From contig CANMIP010000027.1 in the NCBI GenBank assembly GCA_947497945.1, forward strand, positions 1-64,000: DNA of 64,000 bases, given 5' to 3'. Both the position numbers and the translations under genes were made by a program. Under the pieces are notes generated by a model, which saw only the letters and a program-made list of their open reading frames with translations, was not told the DNA's origin and made no database searches. Source of the DNA: an uncultured Tropicimonas sp. (GTDB taxonomy: Bacteria > Pseudomonadota > Alphaproteobacteria > Rhodobacterales > Rhodobacteraceae). This document shows positions 19,861 to 28,855 of this stretch, piece after piece. How positions within the stretch are numbered: the stretch's first letter is position 1; each line of letters opens with the position of its first letter.

Positions 19861-20457
19861 AGCCGCGCCGAACTGGACATCCCTCCGAGCCATCCGGAAG
19901 TGCAAGCGGGAAGCGGGCTGCCCGCCGACCTCTAGCGCATCAAGGATGCGCAACAGCCCGAGCGGTGGTGGCCGCGCGCCGGGGGCGCGCGGCGGTTGCG
20001 CTTCGTCCGAAGGAAAGGCTGCGGTCTCACAGCAAGCGCAAACCTTTTCCAGCCGGGCATGTATTCCGGTCGGTCGATGGAAATCTGGCAAAGGAAAGTG
20101 CTGGGAAGGCCTCTATGCCGAAATGCGCCGTCCAGGATCGCTGGGGAGCCGGACTGGCGACCGACGACGCAATGCGAAGGGTCACGCTCTTCGAACGCGT
20201 CGCAGCTGCAGCCTGATCTCCACCGTTGGAAGCGGACACTCACTGCTTGCGCGGTGAACGGCGACGTTTCCAGTCGTCCTCCGTTCCATGCTCAACTCTC
20301 CTCAATGAGAGCTGTGCGCAAGTTTTTGTTTCGGTTGGCAACATGGTCGCCTTTCGCAGGCGAAGCGCGCCGATGCCAACTTGTTAAGCTGATCTTAGAG
20401 GGACTCGTGCATCCCATTGTGAGCAAACTGTATGAGAGTCGGGCGCGCGTCTGTTCC
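19861..20457. other. Region between ruvB and the GGDEF-EAL gene, no gene recognised
   Basis: About 600 bases. The left part has two perfect hairpins after ruvB (7-bp stem 19935-19941/19945-19951 and 9-bp stem 19972-19980/19984-19992). The remainder is open in several frames, but none shows a recognisable domain. The upstream open extension of the GGDEF-EAL frame through this region looks non-coding. Confidence 0.45.
19972..19992 (+). terminator. GC-rich hairpin downstream of ruvB
   Basis: A perfect 9-bp inverted repeat (19972-19980 with 19984-19992) around a GGG loop, 112 bases after the ruvB stop. No T run follows, so this may be a Rho-assisted or weak terminator. Confidence 0.4.
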
Positions 20458-22041
20458 ATGAGAAAAATACTGTCTCCACAAGGACTTTCGCTTCCTGCAA
20501 CTTGGTTGATTGGCGGCACCTTGTTTGGATGTTGCTTCCCGACAATCGCAATCGTGTTCGATCGTGTTGTCGCTGGGAACAACCCGTCTTCGATCTGGGC
20601 GACTCTCGTATCCAATCCGATCCACTTCATCATCCTGTCCGCGCCCCTGGTTCTGGGATCAATGGGCCTGATGATTGGCCGTTCGCATGAACGACTGCGC
20701 GAGACAGTCCAGAAATTGTCGGCGGCCGAAAGGGAGCAGTGGCGTCTTGCAAATCACGACACGCTGACCGGCCTTGGCAACCGGCTGAAGCTGATGTCCG
20801 ATATGGTAGACGCGCAACGGGAAGACCGTGGGCAATTCATTATCCTGATGGATCTGAACCGGTTCAAATCCATCAATGACACCTACGGGCATGATGCCGG
20901 AGACTCGGTGCTCTGCCATTTTGCCCAGACCCTGCGGTCCGTCCTGCCCTCCGATGTCGCGCTATATCGACTGGGGGGAGACGAGTTCCTCGCCTTATTC
21001 CCAACCGGCGTGGATGGTGAGCGCGCCTGTCAGGCCGCCGACGCGATATTGTCGCGAAGCATGGAACCGAAACTCATAGGAAGCGCGGAACTCAAGATCG
21101 GTGTCAGCCTCGGCCTCACCGCCCTGAGATCGGAAGATCAGCAATCGAGCGATGCGATCCAACGTGCAGATATAGCGCTCTACCGTGCGAAATCGGATGC
21201 CAACAGCGCATTCGTGGTGTTCGAGGACAAGATGCTGGAAGAAATTGGGCACGCAAAGACCATACAGGCGGATCTCGATGCCGCTTTGCGGCGCGGCGAG
21301 CTCTATGTCGAATACCAACCGATCCACAAGGGTGAGACCCGCGCCCTGGTTGGCGCGGAAGCATTGCTGCGCTGGCGGCATCCGCTTTACGGGAACCTGC
21401 CACCAGAGCAGTTTATCAGCGTCGCAGAAGAGACCGACCAGATCGTGCAACTGGGGCATCTCGTTCTCGAAAACGCTTGCAAGGCGGCAACGTTCTGGCC
21501 GGATGATCTGTGGGTCTCCGCGAACATCTCCATCAAGCATTTTCAGCGTGCGGATTTCCATGAGGAGGTTCTGGATATCCTGCTTGTGACAGGTCTGCCG
21601 CCTCATCGGCTCGTGATCGAGATAACGGAGACGATGCTGATCGAGGACCGGGATGCGGTGATGGCCGCGATCCGGAAACTGCACGAGGATGGTGTAAGGG
21701 TCTCGCTCGACGATTTTGGAGAAGGGTACACCAGCGTGAAAAACCTTGTCTCGCTCGGCCTCGATCAATTGAAGATCGACATGTCCCTGACTCGCGGCAT
21801 TGATGAAAGCGCCCGTTCGCGCGGAATCGTTTCCGGCATCGTAACGATCGGCAAGGCAATGGAACTGGAATCCGTCATCGAAGGGATCGAACGGAACTCC
21901 GAACTCCAGGAAGCCAGGAAAATGGGTATCGACCTCGTACAGGGGTATTATTTTTCCAAGCCCCTGGGACGTGATCAATTCGCCGACTATTGCCGCTCAA
22001 ACGCTCTGGGATCGTCTGATTTTCTTTCGTCTCAGGCATAA
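20458..22041 (+). CDS. Membrane-anchored GGDEF-EAL cyclic-di-GMP protein
   Basis: About 527 residues. Two N-terminal hydrophobic segments (WLIGGTLFGCCFPTIAIVF and PIHFIILSAPLVLGSMGLMI) anchor it in the membrane. A diguanylate cyclase domain follows with intact GGDEF at residues 173-177 and no RxxD inhibitory site before it. The EAL phosphodiesterase domain has EAL at 301-303, DDFGEGYTS and ITETMLIED. Both active sites look intact, so the protein could make or degrade c-di-GMP. No sensory domain beyond the membrane part is seen. The start is uncertain: the ATG at 20458 lacks a good ribosome site, and GTGs at 20407 and 20419 are alternatives. It borders the insertion-sequence graveyard. Confidence 0.85.
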   Translation: MRKILSPQGLSLPATWLIGGTLFGCCFPTIAIVFDRVVAGNNPSSIWATLVSNPIHFIILSAPLVLGSMGLMIGRSHERLRETVQKLSAAEREQWRLANHDTLTGLGNRLKLMSDMVDAQREDRGQFIILMDLNRFKSINDTYGHDAGDSVLCHFAQTLRSVLPSDVALYRLGGDEFLALFPTGVDGERACQAADAILSRSMEPKLIGSAELKIGVSLGLTALRSEDQQSSDAIQRADIALYRAKSDANSAFVVFEDKMLEEIGHAKTIQADLDAALRRGELYVEYQPIHKGETRALVGAEALLRWRHPLYGNLPPEQFISVAEETDQIVQLGHLVLENACKAATFWPDDLWVSANISIKHFQRADFHEEVLDILLVTGLPPHRLVIEITETMLIEDRDAVMAAIRKLHEDGVRVSLDDFGEGYTSVKNLVSLGLDQLKIDMSLTRGIDESARSRGIVSGIVTIGKAMELESVIEGIERNSELQEARKMGIDLVQGYYFSKPLGRDQFADYCRSNALGSSDFLSSQA

Positions 22042-22160
22042 GCTCAGGACTGTTTGGCAGGACGTTGTTTCGCAAGGCGGTGAGAGGAATTCACCTGGCA
22101 AATCCTGGCGGTTGGTTCGGGAGGCATGCCGAAACTCTTTTTCCGACCCGCGACCGTAAC

Positions 22161-22167
22161 GTAAGCG
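22161..22167 (+). repeat. Candidate left end of an IS66-type element
   Basis: GTAAGCG at 22161, followed by ACGGCTGAACCCC, resembles the conserved outer end of IS66-family elements. It lies just ahead of a broken IS66 tnpA. I could not find the matching right end (CGCTTAC), which fits a truncated element. Confidence 0.45.
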
Positions 22168-22204
22168 ACGGCTGAACCCCAGGTCGTAGGATCGACCGGC
22201 TGCT

Positions 22205-22612
22205 GCGAGATCTCTCCTATCTCATGAAGGGGAGTGCGTTTCGCAATGTGAGCGCAGAGTTCGTTTCTCGGATCGTCGGGCGTCGGGATCTACGCTTCGG
22301 GACATCGTCGCCGGCCGGATGATGTGACGGGGCGGGTTGTTGCGGAGACGCTGGCACCGGGTGCGACCGTGAACGACCTGGCGGCGCGGTATGGCCTTCT
22401 TCCGAACCAGCTCTCGGCCTGACGGCGTTTTGCCAGGCAGGGGAAACGGGCACTGCCGGCGCCGGAGGTCGATGAGCCCGTTTTGCGCCATTGGTGGTGT
22501 GTGAGGCGGAGCAGGAGGAACCGCCGCGAAAGACAGCGCCTATCGAAGAGGGCATCCGGATCCTGGTTGGCGAAGTGAAGATCGAGCTTTCCATCGACAC
22601 GCCGCAGCCCGA
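22205..22612 (+). pseudogene. Broken IS66-family TnpA (accessory transposase protein)
   Basis: The plus strand reads [30 protein letters not shown], the helix-turn-helix of IS66 TnpA. A TGA then stands where a conserved tryptophan codon is expected (22420-22422). After a further frameshift near 22480 the reading continues as EEGIRILVGEVKIELSIDTP, matching the TnpA C-terminal part. A stop codon and frameshift together make it non-functional. It is cut off near 22612, where an IS5-like remnant begins soon after. Confidence 0.65.
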
Positions 22613-22649
22613 CATTGCCTGGAACTCTGAGAAATCCGGCAAACGGGAA

Positions 22650-23450
22650 CGGCCCGAGACTATCTCGGAATGGGGAGGAGCAGAAAGCCGTTCCGTGGGA
22701 CGGTTATCCCGACGAATGCGAACCAAACCCGGCTGACGCTGAAAATCATGTCCGGCTTTTCGCCCTGCCAGGCTGTCGGATCGTTCGAGAGCCTGATCCG
22801 GATGGCCGGTCTCGACTGGCGTACCGGATTACTCGACATTGTGCCGGTGCGGCCGAGCAGATCCCGTATCGCGCCTCCGGGCAGCAGCTGAACCTTCAGA
22901 TCGATAACCTTGGCCCCAAATGCCGCAGCGATGGCGCGTGGCTGGCACGCAAGCGTGGCACTTCACGCCGCAGTCAATGGAGAAAGACTCATATCGCGAT
23001 GGATGTCGGCACGGGCGATGTGCTTCGGTCGAGTTCATTCCGAGCCTTCAGGATGACAGCTTCTTGCTGCCGGAGCGTCTGACGCAGATTCCGCCAGGCG
23101 AAATGATCTGCCGACGAGGCTTGTGATACGAGGCGGTGCCATGGGGTGATCATCGACCGATCCGCCGCGACGGCTGTGTCTGGAGGCAAGACTGTCCCTC
23201 TGCCGTTGCGAGAAACGACATCTTGCGAGCAACCCGGAATCTGGGCCGGACGTGCTGGAATACGTGAGAGGGTTCCCTTGTCAGAACTCGCGTCCAGCCA
23301 ATATCTTCCAGCCTGAAGCTCTTCGGTGCAAGGATCCTGTCACGAGACCCCAACCGCCAAACATCTGAAATCCCGATCCGTATCTTTCGCGGGCACTCTC
23401 GAAGCAATGGCGTTCACCTGCCCAGTCATGAAACGCCTCTCGGCGCTCGG
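22650..23450 (+). pseudogene. Broken IS5-family transposase
   Basis: Pieces of an IS5-type DDE transposase appear in order but in changing frames. TLKIMSGFSPCQAVGSFES and LIRMAGLDW come first (about 22740-22820). IPYRASGQQLNLQIDNLG and SQWRKTHIAMDVGTGDV follow (22860-23020), then SVEFIPSLQDDSFLLPERL, then ADEACDTRRCHGVI (about 23110-23150). SSLKLFGARILSRDPNRQTS is last (about 23305-23365). At least three frameshifts and internal stops are needed to join them, so the gene is long dead. The order and spacing match an intact IS5 transposase of roughly 260-300 residues. Confidence 0.7.
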
Positions 23451-23963
23451 CAGGGCCGAGATTGGAGTTGTCTCCGGATTTCTGGCGGGAAGGGGCGGTT
23501 TCGGGTCCGGGCCTGACTTGCGCAATATCGCCATGCCGCTGTCAGGCATGCGGCTGCCAACACACGTGATCCGCAGCTTTCAGCGGTCCCGTCTTGCAAG
23601 CGCGGATCCGAAAGCCCTTTGGAGCCGCATGAGACCAAGGTCGAGGTCAGCCTTATTACCGGCAGTGCCTTCCGCATCTCTGCCCCGCTCCCGGGCACCG
23701 TTCCAGATCGCCCGAAAACAAGCTTTCCTTGCGCGGTTTCATGGTCCGGGGCAGTGGGCGAAATACAGACGCCAGCAAGGACGTCTTTCCGCTAACGTCA
23801 ATCAATGTGAGACTTGTTTCATCCTGAAACACGGGGTGAGGCGAAACTGCCCGTTGCCGAGAATGTCGGTGCCGTCTATCAGGCGCGGACATTGCCTTGC
23901 CGGGTTGACGATGGGTAAGGTGGTGCGCGAGGGGGCGGGCGCGCTCCGAAGGCTGGAGGATTC
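23451..23963. other. Upstream region of the acyl-CoA ligase, no gene recognised
   Basis: About 510 bases between the IS5 remnant and the ligase start. One plus frame stays open for about 70 codons (HETKVEVSLITGSAFRISAP) but has no start signal or known domain. The region may be more decayed mobile DNA plus the ligase promoter. Confidence 0.4.
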
Positions 23964-25757
23964 ATGCGCAAGAACAATATCCCCGTGGAGACGGTCAACA
24001 CGCTCTACGAACTCCTGGTCGAGCGCGCGCGAAGGACGCCCAAGCTGACCGCCTATCGCCTCTATGACCGCAAGACGGGGAAATGGCGCAAATTCAACTG
24101 GACACAGGTCGTGGAACGGACGGATCGCTTCGCCGCGGCCTTCCTCGCCGCCGGCATGCAGCCGGGCGACCGGGTCGGCATCCTGCTGCAGAACTGCGTC
24201 GACTGGGTGTGCTACGACATGGCGGCGGCGCGCAGCGGGCTGACCGTCGTGCCGCTCTATACCAATGACGCCATCTCCAACGGCGCCTTCATGCTGGCCG
24301 ATGCCCGGCCCCGCATTATCTTCGTCGACACGGATCGCCGCTGGCGCGACCTCGAAAAGGCGCTGTCGGACCATTCCTTCATCGAACGCGTCTGGCTGCA
24401 GGAGGTCACGTCGGATTTCGTTGCCGGCGCGGACGAGAATGTCGATCACCTCGAAGCCGTGCTGCCGACCGATACAGGCGCGCTGCCCGAGCCTGCCAGC
24501 GACGACCAGTCGCCGGCCACGCTGATCTATACCTCCGGCACCACGGGCAATCCCAAGGGCGTCATGCTCTCGCATCGCGCGATCCTGAGCAATGCGGAGG
24601 TCACCGCCGGGGTGGTGTCGGGCTATGAGGGCGATGTCTTCCTGTCGATCCTGCCGCTGGCCCATGCGTTCGAACGCACGCTGGGCTATGTGCTGCCGGT
24701 GATGTGCGGCTGCTGCAACGCCTATCCGCAATCGCTGCTGCGCCTGCGCCAGGACATGACCGCCGTCCGTCCGACCGTGATCATCGGCGTGCCGCGCTTC
24801 TACGAGACGATCTATACCGGCGCGCGCCGCAACGCCACGACGAGCAAGTTCAAGGAACGGCTCTTCGACATGACCGGGCGCATCGGCTACAAGCGCCACC
24901 TCGCCAAGGCCGGCAACGGGGCCGGGCCGACGCTGGGCGAGCGGCTGGTCTGGCCGCTTCTGGACCGGCTGGTGGCCAAGAAGGTCAAGGCTGCCTTTGG
25001 CGGGCGCCTGCGGCTGGCGGTTGCCGGCGGCGCGAGCCTGCCCGACGAGATCGGCCAGTCGCTGCTCGGGCTCGGCGTGCCGCTGGTCGAGGGCTACGGG
25101 CTCTCCGAAGCCGGGCCCACGGCCACCGCTTCGCTGCAATCGCAATGCATTCCCGGAACGGTCGGCTATGCGCTGCCCGGCTGCGAGGCCAAGATCGGCG
25201 ATCGGAGCGAGCTCCTGCTCAAGACCCCGTCGCGCATGCTCGGCTACTGGCAGCGCGAGGACGCCACCGCCGAAAGCTTCGACAGCGAGGGCTGGCTGCG
25301 GACCGGCGACATGGCCGAGATCACCGATGGCCGCATCCGCATCACCGGCCGGCTCAAGCATATCCTCGTCATGTCCAATGGCGAGAACGTCAATCCGCGC
25401 CCGATCGAGCTGGGCATCGAGAGCGATCCGCTGGTCGAACAGGTCTGCGTGGTTGGGGACGGGCGGAATTTCCTGTCGGCGCTTTTGGTGCTCAATCGCG
25501 ATTACTGGACCGAGATGGCCAACGAGCTGGGGCTCGACGGGAACGATCCGAATGCGCCCGAAGCCGAGCGCTACATTCTCGAGCGCATCCGCAAGGCCTC
25601 GGGCGATATCCCGTCCTGGCAGCAGATGAAGGGCTATTACGCGACGCTGGACGAATGGACCGTCGAGCGCCGGCTGATCACGCCGACGCTGAAGCTGCGC
25701 CGCGAGCGGGTGATTGACGAGTACAAGGACGAGATCCGCGCGATCTACGCGAAATAG
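23964..25757 (+). CDS. Long-chain fatty acid-CoA ligase-like AMP-forming enzyme
   Basis: A 597-residue ANL-superfamily adenylate-forming enzyme. The P-loop-like motif TLIYTSGTTGNPKGVMLSH is at residues 187-205, VEGYGLSEAGP is the A5 motif, WLRTGDMAEI the A7 motif, and ITGRLKHILVMSNGENVNP the hinge and A8 region. The sequence ends shortly after, with GYYATLDEWTVERRLITPTLKLRR containing the family's late lysine. The layout matches FadD15-type long-chain acyl-CoA synthetases, which activate fatty acids to acyl-CoA for beta-oxidation or lipid synthesis. GGAGG stands five bases before the ATG. Its chain-length preference cannot be read. It lies next to mobile-element debris but looks intact. Confidence 0.9.
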   Translation: MRKNNIPVETVNTLYELLVERARRTPKLTAYRLYDRKTGKWRKFNWTQVVERTDRFAAAFLAAGMQPGDRVGILLQNCVDWVCYDMAAARSGLTVVPLYTNDAISNGAFMLADARPRIIFVDTDRRWRDLEKALSDHSFIERVWLQEVTSDFVAGADENVDHLEAVLPTDTGALPEPASDDQSPATLIYTSGTTGNPKGVMLSHRAILSNAEVTAGVVSGYEGDVFLSILPLAHAFERTLGYVLPVMCGCCNAYPQSLLRLRQDMTAVRPTVIIGVPRFYETIYTGARRNATTSKFKERLFDMTGRIGYKRHLAKAGNGAGPTLGERLVWPLLDRLVAKKVKAAFGGRLRLAVAGGASLPDEIGQSLLGLGVPLVEGYGLSEAGPTATASLQSQCIPGTVGYALPGCEAKIGDRSELLLKTPSRMLGYWQREDATAESFDSEGWLRTGDMAEITDGRIRITGRLKHILVMSNGENVNPRPIELGIESDPLVEQVCVVGDGRNFLSALLVLNRDYWTEMANELGLDGNDPNAPEAERYILERIRKASGDIPSWQQMKGYYATLDEWTVERRLITPTLKLRRERVIDEYKDEIRAIYAK

Positions 25758-25977
25758 GGCAGGGCGCGCAGCCGCGCATGACCGCTTCGCACGGGTCTTT
25801 TCCTCCGCTGGGTTTTGATCCATAGACGCCGGCAAGGGGGCCACCGGGCCGTCCGGCCGGTGCGGGTCGGAAACGGCCTGCGGCGATCTCGTCATCCTGC
25901 ATCGCCCCGATGTCCAGGAACCTGCCGCCCGGTCACAGCATGCTGGCCGGCGGCACGCGCAAGGAAGGTCTGGAACC

Positions 25978-26346
25978 GTGATATCGGAAGTGAAATATGC
26001 CCGGCTGCAACGCGTCTGGCGCGTTGTTCGGCTGACCATACTGGCGGTGGTCTTCGTGATCCTCGCCCTGTCTGTGCTTGTCGCCGCGTTGGGCGCCTGG
26101 CGGGGGCAGACCTCCCGGTCGGAGATGCTCGGCGAGGACAGCGTCCATGTGATCCCGCACGTGTTGCGCAACACCTATATCGGGGGGGGCCGGTTCGACG
26201 CCATTTGCGCGGAAATCGAACCCTGCCATGAGGCCGCCGCCGAAATCTGCGGCGATGCGGTGGTGATCCTTGAGGAGACCCGGGATGCGGATGGCATCTG
26301 GGTGCTGACGGCGGAATGCGAAGAGGGGATCTCGCCCACCTGGTGA
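25978..26346 (+). CDS. Small single-pass membrane protein, function unknown
   Basis: A 122-residue protein with a GTG start preceded by AAGGAAGG at about 9 bases. A single transmembrane segment spans roughly residues 18-40 (VRLTILAVVFVILALSVLVA). The outer part of about 80 residues contains four cysteines (ICAEIEPCHEAAAEICGD, then TAECEEG) that could form disulfides in the periplasm. No family recognised. It lies 220 bases after the acyl-CoA ligase and ends before a terminator. Confidence 0.55.
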   Translation: MISEVKYARLQRVWRVVRLTILAVVFVILALSVLVAALGAWRGQTSRSEMLGEDSVHVIPHVLRNTYIGGGRFDAICAEIEPCHEAAAEICGDAVVILEETRDADGIWVLTAECEEGISPTW

Positions 26347-26462
26347 TGATCCGGCGGGCTTGCCCGCCACCCCGTCTTCGCCAGCTTGGACGGGATGCGG
26401 AGCGAGGATCACCTTTCCCGCCTCGTCGGGAAAGGTCCTGGCCGATACGTCCTGGCGCTCCG

Positions 26463-26481
26463 AAACCGGGAGCCGGTTTTT
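26463..26481 (+). terminator. Intrinsic terminator after the small membrane protein gene
   Basis: A 7-bp stem, AAACCGG (26463-26469) with CCGGTTT (26473-26479), closes a GAG loop and runs into TT. A second, shorter palindrome (GGCGGGC/GCCCGCC, 26353-26368) lies nearer the stop codon. The structure sits between this gene and the convergent pncC. Confidence 0.55.
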
Positions 26482-26506
26482 ACAGCGTCCCCGCCACGGT
26501 GCAAAC

Positions 26507-27001
26507 CTAGCGCGCGCGCTCCGTAAGCGCTCCGATCAGCAGCGCCAGCGCATGCGCCACCGTTGCCTGCCGCACCATCTCGCGACCGAGCGCGCCGAAA
26601 TCCACGGTTTCGGTCACCGTGCTTCCATCCCTGCGTGCGAGGCCGAAACAGACCCGTCCTTCGGGCTTGTGCTCGCTGCCGCCCGGACCGGCGATCCCGG
26701 TGACCGAAACCGCGAGGGCGGCGGCCGAGCGGGCAAGCGCGCCGTCGGCCATCTCGCGGGCGATCTCCTCGGAGACCGCGCCATGGGTTGCGAGGGTCTC
26801 AGGACGGATGCCGAGCATCTCCTGCTTGGCGGCGTTGGAATAGGTGACGAAGCCCCGGTCAAAGACATCCGAGGAGCCGGGGATCTCGGTGATTGCCCCG
26901 GCGATCAGCCCTCCGGTGCAGCTTTCGGCCGTGGCCAGCAGGGCGCCGCGCGCGCGGGCGGTATCGAGCAGGCGGCGGGCGAGGGGGGCAATCTCTTCCA
27001 T
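26507..27001 (-). CDS. pncC: Nicotinamide-nucleotide amidohydrolase, CinA C-terminal domain type
   Basis: A 164-residue stand-alone CinA C-terminal domain. ATAESCTGGLIAGAITEIPGSS is the family signature, with the catalytic serine in ESCTGG; SVTGIAGPGGS and KPEGRVCFGLA follow. The enzyme deamidates nicotinamide mononucleotide to nicotinate mononucleotide in NAD recycling. It starts 4 bases after the pgpA stop and is the last gene of the ispDF-pgpA-pncC operon. Confidence 0.92.
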   Translation of the reverse strand: MEEIAPLARRLLDTARARGALLATAESCTGGLIAGAITEIPGSSDVFDRGFVTYSNAAKQEMLGIRPETLATHGAVSEEIAREMADGALARSAAALAVSVTGIAGPGGSEHKPEGRVCFGLARRDGSTVTETVDFGALGREMVRQATVAHALALLIGALTERAR

Positions 27002-27005
27002 CCGA

Positions 27006-27506
27006 TCAGCCCATCAGGAAACCGTGCGAGATCGCGGCAGCGCCCGCAACCACCACGGCCGCCATCACGCCGGCAATGACATCGTCCAGCATCACGCCCA
27101 TGGGTGTATGCATCGCATCGGCGCGCGAGACCGGCCAGGGCTTCCAGATGTCGAACAGCCGGAACATCAGAAAGCCGCCGATCCAGCCCGGATAGGGAAA
27201 GAGCGTCGGCGACAGCCCGGCATGCCAGAGACCGAAGGAGAGCGGCCAGAGCGCGATCCACATGCCGACCACCTCGTCGATGACGATCTCGGACGGGTCG
27301 GGATTGTCCGACCCGGCCGTGGCGGCCTTCGTGGCCCACCAGCCGACGGCGAATGCCACCAGCGTGGCCACGAAAAGCGCGGGGAATCCGCCCAGCACAT
27401 GCAGGGCGTAGCCGATCGGGATCGCGGCAAGCGAGCCCCAGGTGCCGGGGGCGGGCTTCAGCAGACCCGCGCCGAAGAAGGTCGCGAAGAGCCGGGCCGC
27501 ATTCAT
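27006..27506 (-). CDS. pgpA: Phosphatidylglycerophosphatase A
   Basis: A 166-residue membrane phosphatase that converts phosphatidylglycerophosphate to phosphatidylglycerol. Conserved features are [17 protein letters not shown] near the N-terminus, the acidic [13 protein letters not shown], and [11 protein letters not shown] with [10 protein letters not shown] in the C-terminal half. Several hydrophobic helices are visible. The start at 27506 overlaps the ispDF stop in an ATGA junction, showing translational coupling. Family length is about 160-170, as here. Confidence 0.94.
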   Translation of the reverse strand: MNAARLFATFFGAGLLKPAPGTWGSLAAIPIGYALHVLGGFPALFVATLVAFAVGWWATKAATAGSDNPDPSEIVIDEVVGMWIALWPLSFGLWHAGLSPTLFPYPGWIGGFLMFRLFDIWKPWPVSRADAMHTPMGVMLDDVIAGVMAAVVVAGAAAISHGFLMG

Positions 27507-28693
27507 GCCGCCACCAGCGTCGCTGTGGCGATGGAGGCGATGCCCTCCTCGCGCCCGGTGAAGCCAAGCCGCTCCGAGGTCGTCGCCTTGACCGAGATCC
27601 GGCCGGGCTCCAGCCCCATGATCGCCGAGAGCGCCTGCCGCATCGCCTGCGCATGCGGGCCGATCTTGGGTCGTTCGCAGACCAGCGTGCAGTCGATATT
27701 GGCGATCCGGTAGCCGCGCGCTGTGGCCAACTCGACCGCGTGGCGCAGGAATATCTCGCTGGCCGCGCCCTTCCATTGCGGGTCCGAGGGCGGGAAATGC
27801 TGGCCGATATCGCCCTCCGCCAGGGCGCCATAGATCGCATCCGTGATCGCATGCATGCCGACATCCGCATCCGAATGCCCCTGCAGCCCGCGCGGATGCG
27901 GCACCTCTACACCGCAGAGCACAACGTGATCGCCGGTCCCGAACCGGTGCACGTCATAGCCATTGCCAAGCCTCACATCCATATCCTGTCCTTTCGAGAG
28001 GATCTTTTCCGCCCGGGCGAAATCCCCCGGCAGCGTCACCTTGATATTGTCCTCGTGGCCCTGCGTGATCGCCACGTCCAGACCCGCGGCCAGCGCGACC
28101 TCGACATCATCGGCCGCACCGCCCGGATGGGCGTCATGCGCGGACCGGATCGCCGCAAGGTCGAAACCCTGCGGGGTCTGGGCCCGGTAAAGCCCGTCGC
28201 GCGGGGTCGGGGCCGCTACCAGCCCCGCGGCGCCACGCCAGAGCGCGTCGGTCACGGCAAGGGCAGGGGCGGCGCCGGGATGGGTCTCCAGCGCGTCGAG
28301 AACACCGTCTATCACCGCCTGCGGCACAAGCGGTCGGGCGCCGTCATGGATCAACACATGGGTCACATCCGGCCCGAGCGCGGCCAGCCCGTTCTCGACC
28401 GAGCCGTCGCGGCTGGCACCGCCGGGAGCGCGTGCCACATCTTCGGGCAAGGCCGCATCGGCCAGCGCGCCATCCGCCGGGTTCAGCACCACGACGACCT
28501 GCGCCACGCGCGGATGGTCCCGGAAGCGCTCGACCGTGTGAGCCAGGATCGCGCGCCCGGCAAGGCGCTGAAATTGCTTCGGAACCGGGCCACCCGCCCG
28601 GCTGCCACGCCCGGCCGCGACGATCACCGCCGCAACCTTTCCCACATTGGCCGCGTGCGGGGCCTCTCTCTCGCTCTTGCTCATGTCTCCCAT
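27503..28693 (-). CDS. ispDF: Bifunctional IspD/IspF isoprenoid biosynthesis enzyme
   Basis: A 396-residue fusion. The IspD half (about residues 18-232) makes 4-diphosphocytidyl-methylerythritol: [27 protein letters not shown] and [11 protein letters not shown]. The IspF half (about 238-396) makes the cyclodiphosphate: [33 protein letters not shown] and the C-terminal [16 protein letters not shown]. The fusion is usual in alphaproteobacteria. A second ATG three codons in (28684) has GGGAGA just upstream, so the true start may be either. It is first in an operon with pgpA and pncC and is divergent from dusB. Confidence 0.96.
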   Translation of the reverse strand: MGDMSKSEREAPHAANVGKVAAVIVAAGRGSRAGGPVPKQFQRLAGRAILAHTVERFRDHPRVAQVVVVLNPADGALADAALPEDVARAPGGASRDGSVENGLAALGPDVTHVLIHDGARPLVPQAVIDGVLDALETHPGAAPALAVTDALWRGAAGLVAAPTPRDGLYRAQTPQGFDLAAIRSAHDAHPGGAADDVEVALAAGLDVAITQGHEDNIKVTLPGDFARAEKILSKGQDMDVRLGNGYDVHRFGTGDHVVLCGVEVPHPRGLQGHSDADVGMHAITDAIYGALAEGDIGQHFPPSDPQWKGAASEIFLRHAVELATARGYRIANIDCTLVCERPKIGPHAQAMRQALSAIMGLEPGRISVKATTSERLGFTGREEGIASIATATLVAA

Positions 28694-28855
28694 CTATTCG
28701 GTGACGAAAGGCAGGGCAACGGGCTAGCCGACGGGCGGTCAATTCGACTAAATATTAGGCATTGGCTGTTTTCCATTCACTTTGCACAGCTTGTCACCTT
28801 GGAACTCGGGACGGCTTCGAGATACCACCGTGAAAGCTGCACAAGGATTGAGCAT

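Noticed and set aside
18463-20091. 542-codon minus-strand open frame
   Set aside because: It is antisense to ruvA and ruvB.
23802-26174. 790-codon minus-strand open frame
   Set aside because: It is antisense to the acyl-CoA ligase, which has all ANL motifs in the plus frame.
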